Shown here in pieces: positions 14,104-20,793 of a stretch of DNA of 26,220 nt; position 1 is the stretch's first letter, and every line of letters begins with the position of its first letter. The stretch is from NCBI GenBank assembly GCA_046155885.1, contig JBJXFU010000059.1, positions 1 through 26,220 on the forward strand, read 5' to 3'. Source of the stretch: JAOADN01 sp046155885 (GTDB taxonomy: Bacteria; Pseudomonadota; Alphaproteobacteria; Rhodobacterales; Rhodobacteraceae). Below the pieces are notes generated by a model. That model was not told the origin of the DNA, did not search any database, and saw only the letters and a program-made list of their open reading frames with translations. The position numbers and the translations under genes are program-made.

Positions 14104-14616
14104 TCAGCCCGCCGTTTCGCCGGCCAACGGCACGTGTCCCGCGACCGCCGCCACATATTCCGACGAGAACATCTCGGCCCAGAGCTGCGGCGCGTTCGCC
14201 GCCACCGCCGCCTCGCCGAAGTGCATCGCCATGCAGCCGACCAGCAGCGCCGGCATGCGGCCCTTGGTGGACAGGTGCAGCAGCGCCGTCAGGATGCCCG
14301 CCACCACCAGCGCCGACAACAGCATCCCCTTCCCGCCAAGCTGCGCGAAGGACTCGGGCATGCCGTCCATCTGCGACAGGTGAAAGAAGATCAGCCGGCC
14401 GGCGACCACGGCGACGATCCCGCTGAGGAAGGCGATCAGGATCATCAGAAGGTTCGCCGGACCGCGGCCGCCCCGCCGCTTGTCGCGCGCCGAGTACTTG
14501 ACCTCGTAGAGCTTCTGCGTGCGGAACCCCACAACGTCCTGATGCTCGTACTGATGCCCGGCATTGATCCGCTTCAGCCGTTCCGCGAAGGCGCCCTTCT
14601 GATCCTGCATCGGCAT
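14104..14616 (-). CDS. Membrane protein of unknown function inside the suf operon
   Basis: A 170-aa protein. Residues 1-52 are hydrophilic and charged (MPMQDQKGAFAERLKRINAG, YEVKYSARDKRRGGRG). They are followed by a helix at about 55-75 (NLLMILIAFLSGIVAVVAG), a second at about 98-115 (LLSALVVAGILTALLHL), and a weaker third (PALLVGCMAMHFGEAAVAA). No known domain recognised. The start at 14616 has AAGGGG six bases upstream; longer frames lack this. Spacing to sufC is 82 bp and to the YbjQ-like gene 162 bp, the two widest gaps in the operon. It may be a lineage-specific partner of the Suf system, but only position supports that. Confidence 0.7.
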   Translation of the reverse strand: MPMQDQKGAFAERLKRINAGHQYEHQDVVGFRTQKLYEVKYSARDKRRGGRGPANLLMILIAFLSGIVAVVAGRLIFFHLSQMDGMPESFAQLGGKGMLLSALVVAGILTALLHLSTKGRMPALLVGCMAMHFGEAAVAANAPQLWAEMFSSEYVAAVAGHVPLAGETAG

Positions 14617-14778
14617 GAACGGCCCCTTCGAACCCTTTACACGCCGCACAACCTGAAGCAGGCATAAGGCGGAAATCGGGAGGGAACGGGGGGAATTTGG
14701 CGGCAGAACCCGCCGCTTCCGCCGGATTGCCGCCGCAATCATGTGCGCGGGGCCCTTCGGAACTGCGCGGGCCTGGGG

Positions 14779-15090
14779 TCATGCCAGCGTCACCGCCGTG
14801 CCGCTGGCCGACACCATCAGCATGTTGTTGATCACCTCGTAGTCGAGGTCCACGCCCACCACCGCGTTCGCCCCCAGGGCGAGTGCCGCCTCTTCCATCT
14901 CGCTCAGGGCAAGCTTGCGGGCCTTGCCAAGCTCCTCCTCATAGGCCGCCGACCGCCCGCCGACGATGTCGCGGATGCCGGCGAAAAGATCGCGGAAGAT
15001 GTTGGCCCCCAGGATCGCCTCGCCCGCGACGATGCCGTGATAGGCGCGGACGGCGCGGCCCTCGACCGAGGGGGTGGTGGTGACGATCAT
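14779..15090 (-). CDS. YbjQ-family protein (UPF0145)
   Basis: A 103-aa cytoplasmic protein with the full YbjQ pattern: MIVTTTPSVEG, GIVAGEAILGANIFRDLFAGIRDIVGGRS, an AYEEELGKAR helix, ALALGANAVVGVDLDYEV and a VSASGTAV end. The family forms beta-rich pentamer-like rings and is sometimes called heavy-metal-binding by domain name; no biochemical role is settled. The start chosen has GGAG eight bases upstream; an alternative ATG at 15123 overlaps the sufB stop as ATGA and adds 11 non-conserved residues. Position directly after sufB suggests a role linked to Fe-S assembly or simply co-expression. Confidence 0.85.
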   Translation of the reverse strand: MIVTTTPSVEGRAVRAYHGIVAGEAILGANIFRDLFAGIRDIVGGRSAAYEEELGKARKLALSEMEEAALALGANAVVGVDLDYEVINNMLMVSASGTAVTLA

Positions 15091-15119
15091 GCCGGCTGCT
15101 CCGTTCTTGTCCCAGGGGT

Positions 15120-16676
15120 TCATCCGACCGACCCCTCCAGCGAAATCGCCACCAGGCTCTGCGCCTCCAGCGCGAATTCCATCGGCAGCGTCTGCAGCAC
15201 GTCACGGACAAAGCCGTTCACGACGAGCGCCACCGCCGCCTCCTCGCCGATCCCGCGCGACCGGCAGTAGAAAAGCTGGTCGTCGTCCACCTTGCTCGTC
15301 GTCGCCTCGTGCTCGACGCGGGACGAGGCGTTGCGCACCTCGATGTAGGGCACCGTATGCGCCCCGCATCTGTCGCCGATCAGCAGGCTGTCGCACTGGG
15401 TATAGTTCCGGCTGTTCGCGGCCTTCGGGTGCATGCTGACCTGCCCGCGATAGGTATTCTGCGCCCGCCCCGCCGAAATCCCTTTGGATACAATACGTGA
15501 GCGCGTGTTCTTCCCAAGATGGATCATCTTCGTGCCGGTGTCCGCCTGCTGCCTGTTGTTGGCGATGGCGATGGAATAGAACTCGCCCTGCGACGCCTCG
15601 CCCCGCAGGATGCACGACGGGTACTTCCAGGTGATCGCCGACCCGGTTTCCACCTGCGTCCACATCACCTTGGCCCGCGCCTCGCGGCAGTCGGCGCGCT
15701 TGGTGACAAAGTTGTAGATGCCGCCCCGGCCCTCCTCGTCGCCCGGATACCAGTTCTGCACCGTGGAATACTTCACCTCGGCATCTTCCAGCACGACGAT
15801 TTCCACCACCGCCGCGTGCAGCTGCGCCACGTCGCGCTTCGGCGCCGTGCAACCCTCCAGATAGCTGACGTAAGACCCCTTGTCGGCAATGATCAGCGTC
15901 CGCTCGAACTGGCCGGTGTTCTCGGCATTGATCCGGAAATAGGTCGACAGCTCCATCGGGCAGCGCACCCCCGGCGGGATGTAGACGAAGGAGCCGTCCG
16001 AAAACACCGCCGAGTTGAGCGTCGCGAAGAAGTTGTCGCTGGGCGGCACGACCGAGCCCAGATACTTCCGCACCAGCTCGGGAAAGTCCCTGATCGCTTC
16101 CGAGATCGGGCAGAAGATCACCCCCGCCCTGGCCAGCTCTGCCTTGAACGTCGTGCCCACTGACACCGAATCGAAGACCGCATCCACCGCCACCCGCCGC
16201 TCGCCCGCCCGCGCATCCGCCGGCACGCCGCTTTCAACACCCGCCAGAAGCATCTGTTCCTTCAGCGGAATCCCCAGCTTCGCGTAGGCGGCGAGCAGCT
16301 TCGGATCGACCTCGTCCAGCGACTTCGGCTTGCCCCCCATGCTTTTCGGCCGGGCGTAGTAGTACTGCGACTGGTAGTCGATCTCGGGATAGCTCAGCAT
16401 CGCCCAGCGGGGCTCTTCCATCCCCTGCCAGCGGCGAAAGGCCGAAAGCCGCCAGTCGGTCATCCATTCGGGCTCGCCGTTCTTGGACGAGATCAGCCGC
16501 ACGATGTCCTCGTTCACGCCGATGGGCGCGTACTCGGTCTCGATCTCGGTGTTCCAGCCGTACTTGTAGGCGCCCATGTTGCGGACGGTCTCGACCGTTT
16601 CCCGGTCCACGCCGTCCCGCACCATCGCATCGCGGTCGATCACGTCGTCGCCCGGGGTCGCCATGCTGCCGTCCAT
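15120..16676 (-). CDS. sufB: SufB, Fe-S cluster assembly scaffold subunit
   Basis: Core of the SufBCD scaffold, 518 aa. Family blocks are easy to follow: KYGWNTEIETEYAPIGVNEDIVR, PEIDYQSQYYYARP, DNFFATLNSAVFSDGSFVYIPPGVRCPMELSTYFRIN, SYLEGCTAPKRDVAQLHAAVVEIV, VQNWYPGDEEGRGGIYNFVTKR, and SRVEHEATTSKVDDDQLFYCRSRGI. Several conserved cysteines are present, including those in EGCTAP and the CRSRG region. ATG 16676 has AGGAGAG six bases upstream; an ATG at 16694 directly after the desulfurase stop has a weaker site and adds six residues. The 5' neighbour is the IscS-like gene, 19 bp away. Confidence 0.96.
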   Translation of the reverse strand: MDGSMATPGDDVIDRDAMVRDGVDRETVETVRNMGAYKYGWNTEIETEYAPIGVNEDIVRLISSKNGEPEWMTDWRLSAFRRWQGMEEPRWAMLSYPEIDYQSQYYYARPKSMGGKPKSLDEVDPKLLAAYAKLGIPLKEQMLLAGVESGVPADARAGERRVAVDAVFDSVSVGTTFKAELARAGVIFCPISEAIRDFPELVRKYLGSVVPPSDNFFATLNSAVFSDGSFVYIPPGVRCPMELSTYFRINAENTGQFERTLIIADKGSYVSYLEGCTAPKRDVAQLHAAVVEIVVLEDAEVKYSTVQNWYPGDEEGRGGIYNFVTKRADCREARAKVMWTQVETGSAITWKYPSCILRGEASQGEFYSIAIANNRQQADTGTKMIHLGKNTRSRIVSKGISAGRAQNTYRGQVSMHPKAANSRNYTQCDSLLIGDRCGAHTVPYIEVRNASSRVEHEATTSKVDDDQLFYCRSRGIGEEAAVALVVNGFVRDVLQTLPMEFALEAQSLVAISLEGSVG

Positions 16677-16695
16677 GCCCGTCTCTCCTGCCATA

Positions 16696-17769
16696 TCACG
16701 CCGCCTTCGCCCCAGTCCGCGCCTTCGCCGCCGCCCGCCCCCAGGCCTCCGCGAACCGCATCGCCTCGTCCTCGCCGGTCGAAGGGCCGATCGACACCCG
16801 CACCGCCGAGGCCGCCGCCACCGCATCGAACCCCATCGCCGTCAAGACCCGGCTCGGCCGCACCTTGCCGCTGGAACAGGCCGACCCGGCCGAGACCGCG
16901 AAGCCCTCCAGGTCCATCCGCATCACCTGCGTCTCGCCCTTCCAGCCGGGCGTCACGGCGCAAAGCGTGTTCGCCAGCCGCGCCCCGCCCTGCCCTACAA
17001 AGATGGTGCCGGGCGAGGCCGATCGCATCGCCGCCTCCATCCGGTCGCGCAAACCCGCCACCCGGTCCCAGACCCCGTCGGCCAGATCGCGCGCCGCCGC
17101 CCTTGCCGCCGCCGCCATCCCGGCGATGCCCACGATGTTCTCGGTCCCCGCCCGCCGCCCGCTCTCCTGCCCGCCCCCGGTGCAAAGCGCCCCGATCTCC
17201 AGCCCCTCGCGGAGGATCAGCGCGCCGACCCCCTTCGGCCCGCCGAACTTGTGTGCCGACAGCACCGCGACATCCGCCCCCGACCAGCCGAAGGCGAAAG
17301 GCACCCGCCCCACCGCCTGCGTCACATCGAGAAGCAGCGTCCGCGCCCGCCCGCCATCCGGCAGAACCCAGCCGCCCGCATCCTTCGCGGGAACCTCTGA
17401 CAGCATCCCCGTCTCGCTGTTTGCCAACCCCATCGCAAAGACCGCAGGTTCCCCCCCGCCCGCCCCCTGATGCGACCAGAGCGCGTCATGCGCGGTGGGC
17501 TCCACCACCACCCGCCCCGCCGCCCCCAGCCGCTCCAGCACCATCGCCGCCTCGGTCGCGCCCGAGGTGAAGACCACCTCGGCCGGCGCGCAGCCCACCG
17601 CCGCCGCCACCTCCGCCCGCGCCCGCTCGACCAGCGCCCGCGCCGCCCGCCCCTCGGCATGCACCGATGACGGGTTGCCCGCGACCTCCATCGCCGCCGC
17701 CATCGCGGCCTTCGCCTCGATCCGCAAGGGCGCTGTCGCGTTCCAGTCGAGGTAAACGCGCGCGCTCAT
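16696..17769 (-). CDS. IscS/NifS-like (group I) cysteine desulfurase
   Basis: A PLP enzyme of 357 aa, shorter than E. coli IscS (about 404 aa). Visible residues: VYLDWNATAP start, TSGATEA PLP-phosphate loop (about 68-74), His94 in the PTAHDAL segment, Asp148 and Gln151 (LDVTQAVG), the Schiff-base Lys174 (SAHKFGGPKG), RRAGTEN, and the catalytic Cys298 in the mobile loop SAGSACSSGK. That extended loop assigns it to group I (IscS/NifS), distinct from SufS at the other end of the operon. It follows iscR with an ATGA overlap and precedes sufB. Likely role: sulfur donor for the Suf scaffold or for tRNA thiolation. No IscU or HscAB partner is in the window. Confidence 0.93.
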   Translation of the reverse strand: MSARVYLDWNATAPLRIEAKAAMAAAMEVAGNPSSVHAEGRAARALVERARAEVAAAVGCAPAEVVFTSGATEAAMVLERLGAAGRVVVEPTAHDALWSHQGAGGGEPAVFAMGLANSETGMLSEVPAKDAGGWVLPDGGRARTLLLDVTQAVGRVPFAFGWSGADVAVLSAHKFGGPKGVGALILREGLEIGALCTGGGQESGRRAGTENIVGIAGMAAAARAAARDLADGVWDRVAGLRDRMEAAMRSASPGTIFVGQGGARLANTLCAVTPGWKGETQVMRMDLEGFAVSAGSACSSGKVRPSRVLTAMGFDAVAAASAVRVSIGPSTGEDEAMRFAEAWGRAAAKARTGAKAA

Positions 17770-18227
17770 CCCTCGTCCACCACATGCAGAAGCGCCGGCA
17801 CCGCCGGACAGGGCGTGATTTCGTTGCGGATCACGTCGGAAAGCCGCGTCTGGTGCAGGAAGACATAGACGTTCGCGCTGAGCGACTCCCACAGCCGGTT
17901 GGTCAGCGACTGCGCCCGCGACCCCGACACCGCCCCCGTCGCCCCGGCTCCGGTGTGCAGCGCACTCACCGTCTCATCGACCGCCTGCATCACCTCGCTC
18001 ACCCGGATCGCCTCGGGCGGGCGCGCCAGCCGATACCCGCCCCCCGGCCCGCGCGCCGATTCGACCAGCCCCGCCCGGCGCAGCTTCACGAACAGCTGCT
18101 CCAGATAGGGCAGCGAGATATCCTGCCGCTTCGAGATCGCGGCAAGCGAGGTCAGCGCCTCATCGCCCGCCGTGGCGAGGTCGGCAAGCGCCACCATCGC
18201 GTAGCGTCCCTTGGTCGAAAGTTTCAC
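17766..18227 (-). CDS. iscR: IscR, Rrf2-family Fe-S regulator of the isc-suf operon
   Basis: A 153-aa winged-helix regulator with the Rrf2/IscR N-terminus (KLSTKGRYAMVALADLA), the wing GPGGGYRLARPPEAI, and the dimerisation helix. The three Fe-S cysteines of E. coli IscR (92, 98, 104) are absent: the equivalent stretch reads HTGAGATGAVSGSR. The only cysteine in the whole protein is Cys140 near the C-terminus. IscR of Rhodobacter sphaeroides is likewise reported to have one cysteine and still bind an Fe-S cluster. The start is GTG at 18227 with GGGGG six bases upstream, as the family start KLSTKGRY requires. First gene of the operon; the 3' end overlaps the desulfurase gene (ATGA). It probably represses its own operon through the palindrome at 18327-18339. 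Confidence 0.94.
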   Translation of the reverse strand: MKLSTKGRYAMVALADLATAGDEALTSLAAISKRQDISLPYLEQLFVKLRRAGLVESARGPGGGYRLARPPEAIRVSEVMQAVDETVSALHTGAGATGAVSGSRAQSLTNRLWESLSANVYVFLHQTRLSDVIRNEITPCPAVPALLHVVDEG

Positions 18228-18326
18228 GTTCGGCCCCCGGATGAACCAGCAAACACGTTGACGCGGAGGGCAGGGGCGACTAACTCCCTTCCACCCGGCG
18301 GCGCAGGCAGTCCCGCGCCCGCTCTT

Positions 18327-18362
18327 TAGAACTGTTCTAGGGTGCCTGAGCAAAATCGTCAA
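18327..18362 (-). promoter_or_regulatory. iscR-suf operon promoter with embedded IscR-type palindrome
   Basis: On the minus strand TTGACG (18357-18362) and TAGAAC (18334-18339) are exactly 17 bp apart, about 107 bp upstream of the iscR GTG. The -10 box is one half of a perfect palindrome TAGAAC-T-GTTCTA (18327-18339, read on either strand). A regulator on this site would cover the -10 region and repress, consistent with IscR autoregulation and with the iron-related box described for Rhodobacteraceae. Confidence 0.75.
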
Positions 18363-18412
18363 GAATGGCGATCCCGGCTCCGCGCCCGCCGAGAAGGAAG
18401 ACGGCTGACGCC

Positions 18413-19072
18413 ATGCCCGAGGTGATCTTTCCGGGGCCGGACGGACGGCTCGAAGGCCGCTACCACCCGCAGAAACAGCCCGACGCGCCCATCGCCATCA
18501 TCCTGCACCCGCATCCGCAGTTCGGCGGCACGATGAACAACCGCGTCGTCCACCGGCTGCACTATGCCTTCCACGACCTCGGCTTCACCGTGCTGCGCTT
18601 CAACTTCCGCGGCGTGGGCCGAAGCCAGGGCGAATACGACCAGGGCATCGGCGAATTGTCAGACGCCGCCTCGGCGCTCGACTACCTGCAGGCGATGAAC
18701 CCCAATTCAAAGCACTGCTGGGTCGCGGGCTTTTCCTTCGGCGCCTGGATCGGCATGCAGCTCCTGATGCGCCGGCCCGAAATCACCGGCTTCATCTCGG
18801 TCGCGCCCCCCGCCAACATGTACGACTTCTCCTTCCTCGCCCCCTGCCCTGCCTCGGGCCTCATCATCAACGGCGCGGCCGACCGGGTGGCGCCACCGAA
18901 GGACACCAAGGCACTGGTGGGCAAGCTCCGCGAACAGAAGGGCATCACCATCACCCATCAGGAGGTCGAGGGTGCGGGGCATTTCTTCGAGGATGAAGAG
19001 GCGCACATGTACCCCCTGATCGGCGCCGTGCAGGACTACGTCCGCCGCCGCCTCGGCGAAACGACGCGCTGA
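18413..19072 (+). CDS. Alpha/beta-hydrolase family protein
   Basis: A 219-aa cytoplasmic hydrolase-fold protein: oxyanion-region HPHPQFGGTMNNRVVH, LRFNFRGVGRSQGEYDQG, nucleophile elbow GFSFGAW (Ser, normally GxSxG), acid strand LIINGAADRVAP, and the catalytic His in VEGAGHFF. All three catalytic positions are present. Proteins of this type, conserved beside iscR in related bacteria, have no assigned substrate. The start MPEVIFPGPDG is the conserved beginning; AAGGAAG lies 12 bases upstream, a long spacing. An ATG at 18365 is in frame but lies next to the divergent iscR promoter. Confidence 0.85.
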   Translation: MPEVIFPGPDGRLEGRYHPQKQPDAPIAIILHPHPQFGGTMNNRVVHRLHYAFHDLGFTVLRFNFRGVGRSQGEYDQGIGELSDAASALDYLQAMNPNSKHCWVAGFSFGAWIGMQLLMRRPEITGFISVAPPANMYDFSFLAPCPASGLIINGAADRVAPPKDTKALVGKLREQKGITITHQEVEGAGHFFEDEEAHMYPLIGAVQDYVRRRLGETTR

Positions 19073-19112
19073 GACGGGGCGATGAAACGCAAGGGCCGGG
19101 CAGAACACTGAC

Positions 19113-19385
19113 ATGGCGCTTCTCGACGACCTCGCCGACGCGCTCGCCCATGACGTGATGAAGGCGCAGGTCGAGATCGGCAACGACCGGCTCTTCATGG
19201 ACGTGGGCAAGGTGATCGGCTCCTCCTCGCCCTCGCTGCAGGAAGCCTTCCTGACCTCCTGCAAGCTCCGCATGGCCGAGGCGCGCGGTCGCAGGTTCCT
19301 GGAAGAAGCGATCCGCGCCGCCCGCGAAGGCGGCAAGGCGCCCTACGTGCCGACCGACAAGGAACTTCCGGGAAGCAGCCACTGA
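19113..19385 (+). CDS. Small conserved protein of unknown function
   Basis: A 90-aa, soluble, mostly helical protein (MALLDDLADALAHDVMKAQ start, MAEARGRRFLEEAIRAAREG helix). No signal peptide or membrane segment. I do not recognise a domain. Codon usage is normal for the window. It lies 40 bp after the hydrolase gene, and its TGA overlaps the ATG of the HD-hydrolase gene (TGATG), so the two are translationally linked. A GGCCGGG stretch upstream is only a weak ribosome site. Confidence 0.75.
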   Translation: MALLDDLADALAHDVMKAQVEIGNDRLFMDVGKVIGSSSPSLQEAFLTSCKLRMAEARGRRFLEEAIRAAREGGKAPYVPTDKELPGSSH

Positions 19386-19984
19386 TGGCCACCCCGGGCG
19401 ACGCCCGCCTCGCCGCCCGGCTCGCCTTCCTGACCGAGGCCGGGCGGCTGTCTACCGTCACCCGCGCCACGCGCATCACCGACGGCACCAGGCCCGAGAA
19501 CTCCGCCGAACATTCCTGGCACCTCGCCCTCTACGCGCTGGTGCTGGCCGACCAGGCAGGCCCGGGCGTCAGCATCGACCGGGTGATCCGCATGCTCCTC
19601 CTCCACGACCTGGTGGAGATCGACACCGGCGACACCCCCATCCATTCCGCCAATGGCGAAGCCCACGGCTCCGCAGCCGTCAGCGCCGCCGAGGCGAAGG
19701 CAGCCGACCGGATTTTCGGCATGCTTCCCAGCGACATCGGCGACGACCTTCGCGCCCTGTGGGAAGAATTCGAGGCAGCCGAAACCCCCGACGCCCTCTT
19801 CGCCAAGTCGCTCGACCGGGTGCAGCCGGTGATGCAGAACCTCGCCACCGGCGGCGGCAGCTGGGTGGACTATGACGTGACCTTCGATCAGTTGGAGGCG
19901 CGCGTGGGAGTGAAGGTGGCGCGCGGCGCGCCGGGGCTGTGGGCGCATGTCAGGGAAATGGCGCGCGGCTGGTTCGTCGGTTGA
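19385..19984 (+). CDS. HD-domain phosphohydrolase, YfbR/HDDC2-like 5'-deoxynucleotidase
   Basis: A 199-aa metal-dependent hydrolase. The HD signature is complete: His43 in ENSAEHSWH, His74-Asp75 in LLLHDLVEIDTGD, and a later Asp in FAKSLDRVQPVMQN. The pattern ENSAEHSW...HDLVEIDTGDTP is characteristic of the YfbR/HDDC2 group, which removes phosphate from deoxynucleoside 5'-monophosphates. Substrate assignment is by family only. Coupled by TGATG to the upstream small gene; a toxin-antitoxin module with its own promoter begins immediately after its stop. Confidence 0.85.
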   Translation: MATPGDARLAARLAFLTEAGRLSTVTRATRITDGTRPENSAEHSWHLALYALVLADQAGPGVSIDRVIRMLLLHDLVEIDTGDTPIHSANGEAHGSAAVSAAEAKAADRIFGMLPSDIGDDLRALWEEFEAAETPDALFAKSLDRVQPVMQNLATGGGSWVDYDVTFDQLEARVGVKVARGAPGLWAHVREMARGWFVG

Positions 19985-20012
19985 CCTTCTGTCCATTTGG
20001 TCTATTTTAGAC
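19981..20012 (+). promoter_or_regulatory. Promoter and operator palindrome of the Phd/PemK-like module
   Basis: TTGACC (19981-19986) and ATTTTA (20004-20009) are 17 bp apart, starting on the last base pairs of the HD-hydrolase gene. The -10 box lies inside the perfect palindrome GTCTA-TTT-TAGAC (20000-20012). This is the expected design for autoregulation by an antitoxin or toxin-antitoxin complex. The antitoxin ATG is 21 bp downstream. Confidence 0.65.
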
Positions 20013-20033
20013 GAAACCCGAAGGGCCGCCAAC

Positions 20034-20285
20034 ATGAAGACCATGACCTCGTCCAAGATAAAGCAGTCCCTGGGAGACGCGCTCGCCGCCGCCGCGCTCG
20101 AACCTGTGGCCATCACCCGCCACGGCAAGACGCGCTTCGTGCTGATGAGCGTCGAGGAATTCGAACGCCGCCCGGCACCCTACCCGCGCGCCTATTCGGT
20201 CCATGACACGCCCGACGACCTGCGCGACGCCATCCTCGACGCGCTGGGCAGTCAGATTGCAGGTCAGGATGCCGGGCCGGGATGA
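20034..20285 (+). CDS. Phd/YefM-like antitoxin
   Basis: An 83-aa protein whose first half is typical of Phd/YefM antitoxins: MKTMTSSKIKQSLGDALAAA, then EPVAITRHGKTRFVLMSVEEFERR. The N-terminal fold binds the operator DNA; the C-terminal half (DTPDDLRDAILDALGSQ) would wrap the toxin and is usually disordered until bound. The start follows AAGGG. Its TGA overlaps the ATG of the next gene (ATGA), the normal arrangement for stoichiometric control of a toxin. Upstream is a palindrome overlapping the -10 box. Confidence 0.82.
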   Translation: MKTMTSSKIKQSLGDALAAAALEPVAITRHGKTRFVLMSVEEFERRPAPYPRAYSVHDTPDDLRDAILDALGSQIAGQDAGPG

Positions 20286-20698
20286 CGCGCCCTTCCGCGG
20301 GTGATGTCTGGCGGTATCCCTACCTTTGGAAATGGCAGCAGCTCGGGGGCGAGACGGAGGGGCGCAAGGACAGGCCCGTCGCCGTCGTCATCACGCTGCG
20401 CGACGCGAACGCCGCCAGCCATGTCATCCTGCTTGCCCTCACCACCCAACCCCCGGGCAAGGACCGGCTTTGCATCTCTGTCCCCCGCGCCGAGAAACGG
20501 CTTGCCGGGCTCGACAGCGACCGGCCCGTCTGGCTGATGCTCGACGAATACAATCACGACATCCTTGAAATCTCGCCACGCTTCGATCCTTCGGCCCGGA
20601 TCGGACGGTTCAGCGACCGGTTTGTCCAACACCTGGCCGCAAGGTTCGCAGCCGCGCTCCGGGAGGGCGCGGCGCGCCGGATCGGCCGCGAGGACTGA
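20282..20698 (+). CDS. PemK/MazF-like toxin candidate
   Basis: A 138-aa protein with the beta-barrel opening typical of the PemK/MazF superfamily: GDVWRYPYLW, then EGRKDRPVAVVITL, a TTQPP loop and VWLMLDEYNHD. In MazF-type ribonucleases the RPV strand carries a catalytic Arg and the next loop a Thr/Ser; Arg in KDRPV and Thr in LALTTQPP fit. The extended C-terminus (about 40 residues) is longer than in classical MazF. It overlaps the antitoxin gene by four bases. Expected activity is mRNA cleavage, but the match is to a divergent branch, so toxicity is inferred from fold signature and gene pairing. Confidence 0.7.
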   Translation: MTRPSAGDVWRYPYLWKWQQLGGETEGRKDRPVAVVITLRDANAASHVILLALTTQPPGKDRLCISVPRAEKRLAGLDSDRPVWLMLDEYNHDILEISPRFDPSARIGRFSDRFVQHLAARFAAALREGAARRIGRED

Positions 20699-20793
20699 GC
20701 CGCGCCAATTCGGCATACCTTCGCATACCGCCTTTCCCCCTTAACCCTTTTCCGCTATGTCGCCGCCAACGCCACGCGCCCCGGAGGGACCCC

